Of a stretch of DNA of 64,000 nucleotides, positions 56,111-64,000 are shown in pieces. This stretch comes from Paraferrimonas sedimenticola (lineage in GTDB: Bacteria > Pseudomonadota > Gammaproteobacteria > Enterobacterales > Shewanellaceae). The stretch lies in the NCBI RefSeq assembly GCF_002282855.1, contig NZ_NRIR01000001.1:310001-374000 (forward strand), written 5' to 3'. A program made the translations under genes and the position numbers. Position 1 is the first letter of the stretch; every line of letters starts with the position of its first letter. The notes beneath the pieces were generated by a model. That model had not been told where the DNA came from. It made no database searches and saw nothing but the letters and a program-made list of their open reading frames with translations.

Positions 56111-58897
56111 ATGAAGACTACCAACTATAGCCTGAGATCTTGGGTGCTGTTATTGGCACTGGCGCCAACCATTTTGGTGGGCTTGTTGTTGGGCAGCTAT
56201 TTTACCTTCACTCGAATTCACGACCTCGAAGAAACCCTGGTCAATCAGGCCATCGACATTGCCGAGCCCTTAGCGCTGGCCACCGAGCCGGGCTTTTCCT
56301 CGGCCGACCGCACCCAAATAAAGCACATCATCACCGCCGCGCAGCAAAAAAAGAGCACGCTCATCAAAGCGATTGCAGTGTTTACCGCGCAAAACATCAA
56401 CCATGTGACCACCTCGTATCATCGCGAGTTTGAGTTGATGCGTTTAAAGGGGCCGGTATCTACCCTTAAGCAAACCCAAATTGAGCACATTGGCAACGCG
56501 TTGATTGTGCGAACCCCAGTATTAAGCCACGAGCACGATTTCTCAGAGGCGCCCAAACCTGAGCACATTCTCGGTTACGTCTCCATGCACCTCAATAAAG
56601 AGCACATTATGTTGGCCCAGCACCGCAGTGCGGTGGCGGCCTTTATTATCGTGCTGCTTGGGGTGCAGCTGAACTTGTTCTTCTCGTTCAAACTAGTGCG
56701 CAGCGTGACCCGGCCCATCAGTCAGATGGTGGATCAGGTAGCGCGCATTCGCAAAGGCGAGCTAGATGCGCGCATCGACGAGGAGCTGATTGGTGAGTTG
56801 AACTCCTTAAAGCTGGGTATCAACGACATGGCCATGTCGCTGTACGACTATCACCAAGAAATGCAGAACTCGATTGACCAGGCCACCTCGGATTTGCGCC
56901 AGACCATTGAGCAAATCGAGATTCAAAACGTCGAGTTGGACATTGCTAAGCGCAAGGCCGAAACCGCCAGCCAAATCAAAACCGACTTTTTGGCCAACAT
57001 GTCGCACGAGTTGCGTACGCCGCTAAACGGCATTATTGGCTTTACTCGTCAGCTGCAAAAAACTCAGCTGCATCGCAGTCAGCGAGACTACTTACGCACC
57101 ATCGAAAATAGCGCTCGCAACCTTCTGACCATCATTAACGACATTTTGGACTTGTCCAAGCTTGAAGCGGATAAGATGACCATAGAGCACTTGCCATTTT
57201 CGCTGTATGAGTGCGTTGAGCAAGCCGTCGATTTGTTGTCACCCGCTGCGGTGGACAAACGCCTAGAGCTAGTGGTCGAGATGGACCCCAGTATTCCCGA
57301 GAGCTTGTGTGGCGATAGCATGCGCATCGGTCAGGTGATCTCGAATCTGGTGGCCAACGCCATTAAGTTCACCGACGATGGCGTGGTTAAGGTGACTCTC
57401 AAGGCCATGAACCAAGAGGGCGAAAAGCTCTATATCCGCGGCGAGATTAAAGACTCTGGAATTGGGATTAGTACCAGCCAGCAAGAGCAGTTGTTCCAAG
57501 CCTTTAATCAGGCTGACTCTTCGATTACGCGCCGTTATGGCGGTACCGGTTTGGGGCTGGCGATTTGTAAGCGCCTTGTGAGCAAAATGGGCGGCCAAAT
57601 TGGCTTTTCATCGACCCCACGGGTGGGCTCCACCTTTTGGTTTAGCCTACCGCTAACCAGCTCGCCATACGCTATCAAAGACTTGATGCCCGCTGAGCTG
57701 TTATCGGGTAAGCGCGTGCTTTTGTATCAGCCTCTAGACCAAACTCGTCAGGTGATGGCCGCCGCATTGGCGCATTATCAGCTGCAGGTGAGCGCCTTTA
57801 CTCAGCCTTCACAGCTCGAGCAACAGCTCAACCAAGAGCAAAGTTTTGACTATGCGATACTCGCAGTAGATGAGTTTTACGACTCGCTTCGCGCCGGTGA
57901 GCTGCTCACTCGCGCCCAAGCCATATCGCCGCGTTTGATTTTGACTCACCACAACCAAGACTTGTCCGAAATCGAGGGCATGCTGCGACGTGATCAAGAC
58001 TGCTTGATGTCGCTGCCGGTTATCCATAAACAGCTGATTGCCAATATGCTTTATCCTGGTGGGCAGCCCGCAGAGAGCTCGGTACCCCTCGCCAGCGCCG
58101 AACCGGTCGAGCAAGCCTATGTGATGAGCGAGCCAAAAGCCCAAGGCCGAGTGTTGGCGGTGGACGACAACCCATCGAATCTGAAGTTGATAAAAACCTT
58201 GCTAGAAGAGTTAGTCACTGAGGTGGTCACAGTGAGCTCGGGCAACTTGGCCATTCGCGAGTGTCGCCAGCGTGAATTCGATGTGATTTTCATGGACATT
58301 CAAATGCCAGGCATCGATGGTTTGAGCGCTACTCGCGTTATCCGCAGCGTGGGCCAAAATCGCACCACACCGATTATTGCCGTCACCGCACACACCCTCG
58401 CTGAAGAGAAGCACAAATACTTGGGCTCAGGCATGGATGATTATCTGGCCAAACCCATAGATGAGCCAGCGTTGCGTTCTACTCTGGCCCATTGGATGGC
58501 CAAGGGGCACAGCGACCAAAAGCCTGCGCAACTGGCCATCGATTGGACCTTAGCCTTAGCCCAGGCCAATAACGACCCGGCATTGGCGCAGGACATGGTG
58601 CGTATGTTGGCCGATAGTTTGCCGAGCGCGCATCAGGACATCGAAGCCGCGCTCAGTAGCAATGATACCCAAGCGGGCCTGCAAAGCGTGCACAAGTTGC
58701 ACGGTGCCAGTTGCTATGCCGGCGTAGCCCCGCTGCAACGCCAATGTGCCGACGTTGAGACGGCACTCAAGCAAGGGCAAACTCCAGAAGACCTAGAGCC
58801 CGAGTTATTAGAGTTACTCGACGAGATAATTAAGGTAGAATCGGCGGCGGCTGAGCTGCTGGAGAGTCTGACTTTGCCAAGCGATTCGGGACAATAG
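56111..58897 (+). CDS. barA: BarA hybrid sensor histidine kinase
   Basis: BarA phosphorylates the regulator UvrY (GacA) to drive CsrB-type small RNAs. The 928-residue protein has membrane segments near 11-31 and 176-196 with a periplasmic sensor between. HAMP (about 198-250), a coiled coil and the HisKA site with His299 ([12 protein letters not shown]) follow. ATPase motifs are NLVANAIKF and [12 protein letters not shown] degenerate receiver-like region precedes the true receiver with Asp729 ([11 protein letters not shown]), then a C-terminal HPt domain with His861 (HKLHGASC). The location next to rlmD-relA is conserved. Confidence 0.96.
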   Translation: MKTTNYSLRSWVLLLALAPTILVGLLLGSYFTFTRIHDLEETLVNQAIDIAEPLALATEPGFSSADRTQIKHIITAAQQKKSTLIKAIAVFTAQNINHVTTSYHREFELMRLKGPVSTLKQTQIEHIGNALIVRTPVLSHEHDFSEAPKPEHILGYVSMHLNKEHIMLAQHRSAVAAFIIVLLGVQLNLFFSFKLVRSVTRPISQMVDQVARIRKGELDARIDEELIGELNSLKLGINDMAMSLYDYHQEMQNSIDQATSDLRQTIEQIEIQNVELDIAKRKAETASQIKTDFLANMSHELRTPLNGIIGFTRQLQKTQLHRSQRDYLRTIENSARNLLTIINDILDLSKLEADKMTIEHLPFSLYECVEQAVDLLSPAAVDKRLELVVEMDPSIPESLCGDSMRIGQVISNLVANAIKFTDDGVVKVTLKAMNQEGEKLYIRGEIKDSGIGISTSQQEQLFQAFNQADSSITRRYGGTGLGLAICKRLVSKMGGQIGFSSTPRVGSTFWFSLPLTSSPYAIKDLMPAELLSGKRVLLYQPLDQTRQVMAAALAHYQLQVSAFTQPSQLEQQLNQEQSFDYAILAVDEFYDSLRAGELLTRAQAISPRLILTHHNQDLSEIEGMLRRDQDCLMSLPVIHKQLIANMLYPGGQPAESSVPLASAEPVEQAYVMSEPKAQGRVLAVDDNPSNLKLIKTLLEELVTEVVTVSSGNLAIRECRQREFDVIFMDIQMPGIDGLSATRVIRSVGQNRTTPIIAVTAHTLAEEKHKYLGSGMDDYLAKPIDEPALRSTLAHWMAKGHSDQKPAQLAIDWTLALAQANNDPALAQDMVRMLADSLPSAHQDIEAALSSNDTQAGLQSVHKLHGASCYAGVAPLQRQCADVETALKQGQTPEDLEPELLELLDEIIKVESAAAELLESLTLPSDSGQ

Positions 58898-59064
58898 CTC
58901 TAGCCGAATACTCTTGTGAGTGACGAGTACTTTGGTGGGCGGCAAGTAGGCTCGCGAGCCGCGTGTGCTTTTTCGAGCCGCAAGCACGCGTGCGTGGCAA
59001 GTTCACTTGCAAGCCAATCAGCGTGATTCACATTGACTATGGCCATTTGTCTGGGAGACAGCCC

Positions 59065-59673
59065 ATGTCCGCTAATGCCGGATTTTTTCAACGCATCAAA
59101 GGCTTAAGCCTTGCTCAAAAACACCTGTTTGCCTTGGCGCTAACCCAGCGCATGAAGCCTAACTTCGATTTTTTCTGGCAACAGCGCGGCGGCGAGTTAG
59201 CCGAGCAAGCGCAAAAGCAATTCGACATCACTCTTCAGCTATTATGGCAAAAGTGCTATGACCGCAAGCTCAAGGTCAACTACGAGACGCACTTCGACAA
59301 GCTCGACCTAGTTACCCCTGAACCCGACGAAGAAGAGCTCTACGCTGCACGCCCGGCGGCGGACGCTGTAGTGTCTTTGGTTGTGATGCTAAACGCATTG
59401 GAAAGTAAGAACGACGAAGAGTTGGTAAACGTCTCTAAGCTATCCACCGCCACAGTGCTTGGTTTTGTGGAAGCCTTTGACCATCAAGACTTGGAAGGTG
59501 ATGCGCTAAAGCAACACTGCTTTGAACACCCTATGCTGCAAGAAGAAAAAGCGGTACAACAACAACTGTTGGACTGGGTAGAGCAAGCCAACCCAGCCGA
59601 TGCCGAGCAAACCAAGGCACTGCGCCGCGAGCTTTGCGACCACCCCATCAGCAACCTAGGTATCGAACTCTAG
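59065..59673 (+). CDS. yjaG: YjaG family (DUF416) protein
   Basis: A 202-residue soluble, helical protein of the DUF416/YjaG family. Typical features are FALALTQRMKPNFDFFWQQ near the N-terminus, AADAVVSLVVMLNAL in the middle and LCDHPISNLGIEL-like end LRRELCDHPISN. The molecular function is not known. GGGAGA supports the ATG at 59065; the frame opens 34 codons earlier at 58963 in a region of short palindromes (for example 58949-58960), which I regard as non-coding. Confidence 0.88.
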   Translation: MSANAGFFQRIKGLSLAQKHLFALALTQRMKPNFDFFWQQRGGELAEQAQKQFDITLQLLWQKCYDRKLKVNYETHFDKLDLVTPEPDEEELYAARPAADAVVSLVVMLNALESKNDEELVNVSKLSTATVLGFVEAFDHQDLEGDALKQHCFEHPMLQEEKAVQQQLLDWVEQANPADAEQTKALRRELCDHPISNLGIEL

Positions 59674-59688
59674 CACTCTTGTACTAAC

Positions 59689-59793
59689 AGGGGACAGTCC
59701 CCTGTTAGTAACTCGCCAAAATCGCGCAAAAACCAAGCAACTTATACACAGGGGACTGTCCCCTCCCCCTAAAACCGGCTGTTTTATCCACAG
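59689..59793. repeat. 105-base palindromic element, copy A (DnaA-box-bearing)
   Basis: Two palindromic cores, AGGGGACAGTCCCCT (59689-59703, within a perfect 27-base palindrome 59683-59709) and AGGGGACTGTCCCCT (59750-59764), have centres 61 bases apart. Two DnaA-box-like 9-mers, TTATACACA (59742) and TTATCCACA (59784), lie 42 bases apart. It aligns without gaps to copy B at 63564-63668. It lies between the convergent yjaG and pgpA, where it may also act as a terminator. Confidence 0.8.
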
Positions 59794-59804
59794 AAACTGA
59801 AGTT

Positions 59805-60293
59805 TTAAGCGATGATGCCGCTCGCGGCGATGGCTTGTACGCAAATTAGCGCGAAAATGCCGGCTATGATGTCGTCAATCATGATCCCAAAACCGCCGTG
59901 CACGCGGGCGTCGAGCCAGCGGATTGGCCAGGGCTTGAGGATGTCGAACAAACGAAACAGCGCAAAGCCGATTAGCCACCAAATCCAACCGGTGGGAAGC
60001 ATGATAAAGGTGATCAGAAGACCGGCCACTTCATCCCAGACAATCGCGCCATGATCGTGCACGCCCATGTCCTTTGAGGCTTTATCGCAGATATAGATAC
60101 CAGCGATACACACCACCAGAGTAATGGCTAGATAGACGCCTAAGCTCAAGTCAGCCATCAGCCAGTAAAGGGGCAGTGCTGCTAAGGTGCCAAAGGTGCC
60201 GGGGGCTTTGGGGGCTAATCCACTGCCAAATCCAAGTGCCAAAAAGTGAATTGGATTGGACAGAGATAGTTTGTCGAGAGGGTTTTGACTCAC
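59805..60293 (-). CDS. pgpA: PgpA, phosphatidylglycerophosphatase A
   Basis: Dephosphorylates phosphatidylglycerophosphate in the inner membrane. The 162 residues have the conserved GFGSGLAPKAPGTFGTLAALP near the N-terminus, VWDEVAGLLI with the acidic metal ligands, and FRLFDILKPWPIRWLD. Four hydrophobic segments are visible. It is the last gene of the rib-nusB-thiL-pgpA cluster. Confidence 0.95.
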   Translation of the reverse strand: MSQNPLDKLSLSNPIHFLALGFGSGLAPKAPGTFGTLAALPLYWLMADLSLGVYLAITLVVCIAGIYICDKASKDMGVHDHGAIVWDEVAGLLITFIMLPTGWIWWLIGFALFRLFDILKPWPIRWLDARVHGGFGIMIDDIIAGIFALICVQAIAASGIIA

Positions 60294-60361
60294 AGGTTTA
60301 CTCTTATTTTTTTGTACCGATGGGCTACTTAATTGCTAATCCCTTGCTGAAGCCTAAATTG

Positions 60362-61324
60362 CTACTCGAAGTGCTGATAGCCCTTGGCTTGCGAGCGCCA
60401 AGCTTTGCCATCCAAGCGATAATTCAGCTCAGGCGATGACTTTATTTGGCCAATACGACTGAACTTAACACCCGCTTCTTTGAGTGCCAAATCCAAAACA
60501 CCGGTTTGCGATTGCGGTACGGTAAACAGCAACTCGTAGTCTTCACCACCGGCTAAGGCCATCTCAATCGCGTGCTCGCGGCCGACCGACTCAACCAAGT
60601 TTTCAGACAAAGGCAGCTGGTCAACCTCAATCACAGCACCGACGCCAGAGCGTTCTAACATATGGCCTAAGTCGGATGAGAGCCCATCGGACAAATCCAT
60701 ACAAGCATTAGCAATATCCCGCAGAACCTGTCCTGCAAACACTCGAGGCGTTGGGTAATAATGACGCTGCAACGCTAGCTCAGCGGCCTTTTCATTGAGG
60801 CTACTCTCACCCAAAATATGCATCAGCCCCAGTGCCGAATCACCCAGATAGCCGGTCACGTATACATTGTCACCGGCCTTGGCTCCTGAGCGACGCAGCC
60901 CTTTGCCACGAGGCAGATGACCGTGAACTGTAATGCTCATCGACAACTGCTCGCCGCGACAAGTATCACCACCAATCAGCTGGACTCGATAGTACTCGCA
61001 AATCGAAGCGATGCCCTGGCTAAAGCCTTCTAACCAGTCTTCGTCCACGCGAGGCATAGTCAGCGCAAGCGTCATCCACGCAGGCTCTGCCCCCATCGCT
61101 GCCAAGTCCGACAGATTGGCGGCCACCGCTTTGTGGGCCAGTGCTTCTGGCGGCATATCCGCTAAAAAGTGAACGCCTTCCACCAGGGTATCGCAAGACA
61201 CCACCAAGTCCCGCTCGGCTGGCGAGTGCACAATGGCACAATCATCGCCTACGCCAAGCAATACGTCTTTGCGCTTAGGACCTTTGTTTTCAAAGAAACG
61301 CTTAATCAGCTCGAATTCTTTCAC
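60362..61324 (-). CDS. thiL: ThiL, thiamine-monophosphate kinase
   Basis: Final step to thiamine diphosphate. The 320-residue protein has the PurM-like fold motifs GVGDDCAIV, LVVSCDTLVEGVHFL, AVAANLSDLAAMGAEP, GGDTCRGE, CMDLSDGLSSDL and ALAGGEDYELLF. The start is GTG, only eight bases after a terminator-like hairpin and with no ribosome-binding site; the N-terminus (KEFELIKRFF) matches the family, so the start is trusted. Confidence 0.95.
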   Translation of the reverse strand: MKEFELIKRFFENKGPKRKDVLLGVGDDCAIVHSPAERDLVVSCDTLVEGVHFLADMPPEALAHKAVAANLSDLAAMGAEPAWMTLALTMPRVDEDWLEGFSQGIASICEYYRVQLIGGDTCRGEQLSMSITVHGHLPRGKGLRRSGAKAGDNVYVTGYLGDSALGLMHILGESSLNEKAAELALQRHYYPTPRVFAGQVLRDIANACMDLSDGLSSDLGHMLERSGVGAVIEVDQLPLSENLVESVGREHAIEMALAGGEDYELLFTVPQSQTGVLDLALKEAGVKFSRIGQIKSSPELNYRLDGKAWRSQAKGYQHFE

Positions 61325-61354
61325 AAAAATAAAAGGCGACCTGTTGGTCGCCTT
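61325..61354 (-). terminator. Terminator-like hairpin between nusB and thiL
   Basis: AAGGCGACC and GGTCGCCTT (61333-61354) form a perfect nine-base stem with a four-base loop. On the minus strand TTTTATTTTT follows and runs directly into the thiL GTG at 61324. It has all the features of an intrinsic terminator, yet leaves no room for a thiL ribosome-binding site. Confidence 0.8.
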
Positions 61355-61369
61355 CCTCTGTTCTGGCTG

Positions 61370-61774
61370 CTACTGAGAGGCGGCTAGCTTGTCTAGCGCG
61401 CCATTGACGAACTTGTGCGCGTCTTCCGCGCCAAAGGACTTGGCCAACTCGATGGATTCGTTAATCACCACCTTGTACGGCACATCCTTACGATGAATCA
61501 GTTCGAAAGCGCCCAATCTGAGAATCGCTTTGGCGACCGGGTCAACTTCTTCCAAGTTGCGGTCCAGCCAAGGCTTAATCGCCTCGTCTAGGTTTGACGC
61601 CTGAGTCGCTACGCCGGTAAACAGCTCACGAAAATAGTCGACGTCTACGCCCTTGGTTTCTTGCTCGGTCAAAATATTCAACTCGACATCTGCAACGGCA
61701 TTGCCGCTCAGTTGCCAAGAATAGATCGCTTGCACCGCTAGACGGCGGGCTTTACGACGCTCAGATGGCTTCAT
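61370..61774 (-). CDS. nusB: NusB transcription antitermination factor
   Basis: With NusE (S10), NusB forms the antitermination complex on rRNA boxA. The 134-residue protein shows [20 protein letters not shown] near the N-terminus and later [40 protein letters not shown]-type motifs at 70-125. Its start lies one base after the ribH stop, and the pairing ribH-nusB is conserved. Confidence 0.97.
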   Translation of the reverse strand: MKPSERRKARRLAVQAIYSWQLSGNAVADVELNILTEQETKGVDVDYFRELFTGVATQASNLDEAIKPWLDRNLEEVDPVAKAILRLGAFELIHRKDVPYKVVINESIELAKSFGAEDAHKFVNGALDKLAASQ

Positions 61775-61775
61775 A

Positions 61776-62252
61776 TTACAGTTGCTCTTCCAAATTCTGC
61801 AGCACGTTGATCATTTCTAATGCGCCAAGGGCAGCTTCGCCACCTTTGTTTCCGGCTTTGGTGCCGGCGCGCTCAACGGCTTGTTCAATAGTGTCTGTGG
61901 TCAACACACCGAAAGATACTGGCGTATCGAACTCTAGCATGACTTGGGCTAGGCCCTTGTTGCACTCGCCGGCGACAAAGTCGAAGTGCGGCGTGCCACC
62001 GCGGATTACCGCGCCTAGGGCAATAATGGCGTCAAATTTGCCAGTCGCTGCCACGCGACGAGCGGCCAAAGGTAGCTCAAACGCACCAGGTACACGAACC
62101 ACGGTGATTTGGCTCTCATCGATTTCACCAAAGCGCACTAGCGTGTCTTTGGCGCCTTCAAGCAGGCTCTCTACGATAAAGCTATTAAAGCGAGATACGA
62201 CAATGGCGATGTTCGCCTGTTTAGCTGCAATTTTGCCTTCGATGACTTTCAT
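61776..62252 (-). CDS. ribH: RibH, lumazine synthase
   Basis: Condenses the pyrimidine and the butanone phosphate to lumazine, the penultimate riboflavin step. The 158 residues include [47 protein letters not shown] with the catalytic His, and [18 protein letters not shown] precedes the ATG at 62252; the frame opens 16 codons earlier at 62300. A terminator separates it from ribBX. Confidence 0.97.
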   Translation of the reverse strand: MKVIEGKIAAKQANIAIVVSRFNSFIVESLLEGAKDTLVRFGEIDESQITVVRVPGAFELPLAARRVAATGKFDAIIALGAVIRGGTPHFDFVAGECNKGLAQVMLEFDTPVSFGVLTTDTIEQAVERAGTKAGNKGGEAALGALEMINVLQNLEEQL

Positions 62253-62384
62253 TGTTCTTCCTATTCTGGTGTTTAGCTCGTCAAACGCGAACCAATCCAA
62301 GTCAATGCGGCGCTATGATAGCAAAAAAGCCTAAGCGCTGCGTGTCTTTTTATTAGGCCGAATGTGGCCTGTTTTTTATGGTAT

Positions 62385-62408
62385 AAAAACGCCCGCTGCA
62401 CACGGGCG
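62385..62408 (-). terminator. Intrinsic terminator downstream of ribBX
   Basis: CGCCCG (62390-62395) pairs with CGGGCG (62403-62408) around a seven-base loop. On the minus strand TTTTTAT follows. It lies about eight bases after the ribBX stop, so ribH may have its own promoter. Confidence 0.82.
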
Positions 62409-62415
62409 CATTTGG

Positions 62416-63534
62416 TTATTCTTCGACGTACTCGGTCACTTCTAGACCAAAGCCCGACAGTGCGTGATACACCTTAGGCGAGCTCATCAGACGCATGTTG
62501 TGCACGCCCAAGTCCGCTAAAATCTGCGAGCCGATACCCACAGTACGACTGGTGCCTTGCCACTTGGCGCTCACTGGCACTTCGCCTTCATCTTCTGCTT
62601 CAAAGGTTTTTAGCTTTTGTAGCAGTTGCTCAGAGGTCTCTTCGTGGCCTAGCAAAACCATCAAGCCGCCTTCTTTACCAATGCGCTCAAGCGCCTTGTC
62701 GAGTGGCCAGCTGCGCGATTGGTCGCGCTCTGAGTACAAAATGTCGTTGATGGTGTTTTGCAGATGCACGCGTACCAGTGGGTTGTCGCCCACTTCGCCG
62801 TTTTTCATCACACCTTTCTTCATGACATAGTGGAGCTGATTATCAATGGTGTCGCGGTAAGTAATCAGCTCAAAGTCGCCAAAGCGAGTCGGCATTTTGC
62901 ACTTAGCTTCGCGAACCACAGTGGTTTCTTTGTGATTGCGATACTCAATCAAGTCGGCAATGGTGCCCATCTTGATGCCGTGCTGCTTGGCAAAAATCTC
63001 GAGGTCGGGACGACGGGCCATGGTGCCGTCTTCGTTCAGAATTTCAACGATAACCGAGGCAGGCTCACAACCGGCCAAACGGGCCAAATCACAACCGGCT
63101 TCGGTGTGACCGGCGCGAACCAACACACCACCTTCTTGCGCCATTAGCGGAAAGATGTGGCCAGGCTGAACAATGTCCGCCGCCACTGCGTCTTGGGCCA
63201 CAGCCGCTTCTACCGTGCGTGATCGGTCGTGCGCCGAGATACCAGTGGTAACACCTTCCGCCGCTTCAATCGACACAGTGAAGTTAGTGGAATATTGGGC
63301 GTTGTTGTTGGAGACCATCAAAGGCAGGTTGAGCTGCTGGCAACGCTCGCGAGTCAGGGTCAAGCAAATCAAACCACGGCCGTGGGTCGCCATAAAGTTG
63401 ATCGCCTCAGGGGTCACCTTGTCCGCTGCTAGAATCAGGTCGCCTTCGTTCTCCCGATCTTCGTCGTCCATTAGGATCACCATCTTACCGGCGGCCATGT
63501 CTTCGATGATTTCTTCAATATTGTTCAGTGCCAT
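62416..63534 (-). CDS. ribBX: RibBX: DHBP synthase fused to a degenerate GTP cyclohydrolase II-like domain
   Basis: The N-terminal half (about 1-205) is a complete 3,4-dihydroxy-2-butanone-4-phosphate synthase with the metal/substrate motifs [10 protein letters not shown] and [10 protein letters not shown], and [16 protein letters not shown]. The C-terminal half keeps the fold of GTP cyclohydrolase II (VRVHLQ.., [15 protein letters not shown]) but lacks the zinc Cys triad of RibA; where RibA has 'CLTGDVFGSLRCDC', this reads [13 protein letters not shown]. That is the RibBX form described in Shewanella, so a separate ribA should exist elsewhere. 372 residues. Confidence 0.92.
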   Translation of the reverse strand: MALNNIEEIIEDMAAGKMVILMDDEDRENEGDLILAADKVTPEAINFMATHGRGLICLTLTRERCQQLNLPLMVSNNNAQYSTNFTVSIEAAEGVTTGISAHDRSRTVEAAVAQDAVAADIVQPGHIFPLMAQEGGVLVRAGHTEAGCDLARLAGCEPASVIVEILNEDGTMARRPDLEIFAKQHGIKMGTIADLIEYRNHKETTVVREAKCKMPTRFGDFELITYRDTIDNQLHYVMKKGVMKNGEVGDNPLVRVHLQNTINDILYSERDQSRSWPLDKALERIGKEGGLMVLLGHEETSEQLLQKLKTFEAEDEGEVPVSAKWQGTSRTVGIGSQILADLGVHNMRLMSSPKVYHALSGFGLEVTEYVEE

Positions 63535-63563
63535 GGGGCATCCTTACTTCTTAATTTTTTATG

Positions 63564-63668
63564 AGGGGACTGTCCCCTGTTGATAACTGACATATTTCGT
63601 TCGAAAACAGACCAACTTATACACAGGGGACTGTCCCCTACCCGAATAAGCGGCCTGTTTATCCACAG
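63564..63668. repeat. 105-base palindromic element, copy B (DnaA-box-bearing)
   Basis: Two AGGGGACTGTCCCCT palindromes (63564-63578 and 63625-63639) have centres 61 bases apart. TTATACACA (63617) and TTATCCACA (63659) lie 42 bases apart. The element matches copy A at 59689-59793 without a gap. A 26-base block ending in the second palindrome (63614-63639) is identical in both copies. It lies between ribE and ribBX, and no FMN riboswitch is visible in this gap. Confidence 0.8.
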
Positions 63669-63740
63669 GCTTGGGTCTAAACCCTGCCTGCGCTAAGCCG
63701 TGACTACGCTGAGCTCTGGCTGTGTTAAGCCCGGGCAGTG

Positions 63741-64000
63741 TTAAGCAAAACCTGCTTTGGCTAACTGCGCCATGGTCACCCCTTGGCTGGCATTACCTTC
63801 GGCGCTGCGCCCTTGCATTAGGCGCTCTAGGTAACGGGCAATCAGGTCCACTTCCAAATTGATACTGTCACCCACTTGCAGGTCCACTAATGTGGTTTCT
63901 AATGCGGTATGTGGGACAATAGTCAATCGAAAGCGAGCACCGTCGAGCTGATTCACGGTCAAGCTAACACCATCAATGGTGACCGAGCCTTTGTGCGGTA
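63741..64000 (-). CDS. ribE: RibE (RibC-type) riboflavin synthase alpha subunit, 3' part only
   Basis: The last 86 codons of riboflavin synthase, which dismutates lumazine to riboflavin. The frame is open to the right edge. Visible motifs belong to the second lumazine-binding domain: GSVTIDGVSLTVNQ, FRLTIVPHTALETTL, VGDSINLEVDLIARYLERL, the last two strongly conserved. It is upstream of ribBX in the same direction, as in Shewanella and Vibrio. Confidence 0.95.
   Translation of the reverse strand, partial: PHKGSVTIDGVSLTVNQLDGARFRLTIVPHTALETTLVDLQVGDSINLEVDLIARYLERLMQGRSAEGNASQGVTMAQLAKAGFA

Noticed and set aside
58963-59064. N-terminal extension of the YjaG-family protein
   Set aside because: The region is full of short palindromes, and a good ribosome-binding site precedes the ATG at 59065, which gives the normal family length.
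63535-63740. FMN riboswitch upstream of ribBX
   Set aside because: The gap is filled by the palindromic element; no RFN conserved blocks were found.

Overview
The window reads as a chromosome segment of a marine-type gammaproteobacterium, probably near the Alteromonadales (Shewanella-like). Support comes from the gene order eno-ftsB-ispD-ispF-truD-surE-pcm-nlpD-rpoS, from pyrG-mazG-relA-rlmD-barA, from a RibBX-type riboflavin gene, from large TonB-dependent receptors and from a GlyGly-CTERM surface protein. No rRNA, tRNA, CRISPR, integrase or insertion sequence was recognised.

Region 1 (1-17705, minus strand) is a type VI secretion (T6SS) locus transcribed tssA-tssB-tssC-hcp-tssE-tssF-tssG-tssH(clpV)-vgrG-small basic protein-PAAR-tagH(FHA)-tssK-tssL-tssM, with tssM cut by the window edge. 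Many genes overlap by 1-8 bases. No tssJ lipoprotein gene is in the cluster, and TssL carries its own OmpA-like peptidoglycan-binding domain.

Region 2 (18044-21826, plus strand) diverges from the T6SS locus. It encodes a Hanks kinase joined through one membrane segment to a periplasmic formylglycine-generating-enzyme-like domain, then a lipoprotein and a Cys-patterned TPR-like secreted protein. With the FHA protein TagH this looks like a threonine-phosphorylation control module for the T6SS. The kinase gene resembles a fusion of the separate PpkA and TagR functions of Pseudomonas.

Region 3 (22061-28406, plus strand), preceded by a hairpin-rich leader, is a tight three-gene operon: a 1178-residue multidomain GlyGly-CTERM protein with an N-terminal CX4CH motif, a small outer-membrane beta-barrel, and a lipoprotein with three CXXCH haem motifs. 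I do not recognise it as a described system. It is the strongest novelty candidate, along with the kinase module. Two small unknown genes follow.

Region 4 (29555-63740) is mostly housekeeping: gltS, mutS, rpoS-nlpD-pcm-surE-truD-ispF-ispD-ftsB, eno, pyrG, mazG, relA, rlmD, barA, yjaG, and the riboflavin/thiamine/phospholipid cluster pgpA-thiL-nusB-ribH-ribBX-ribE. Outer-membrane genes interrupt it at two places: a porin-like gene and a TonB receptor between mutS and rpoS, and a second TonB receptor between ftsB and eno. Many genes end in clear intrinsic terminators. Two copies of a 105-base palindromic element with DnaA-box-like 9-mers lie in the yjaG-pgpA and ribBX-ribE gaps.
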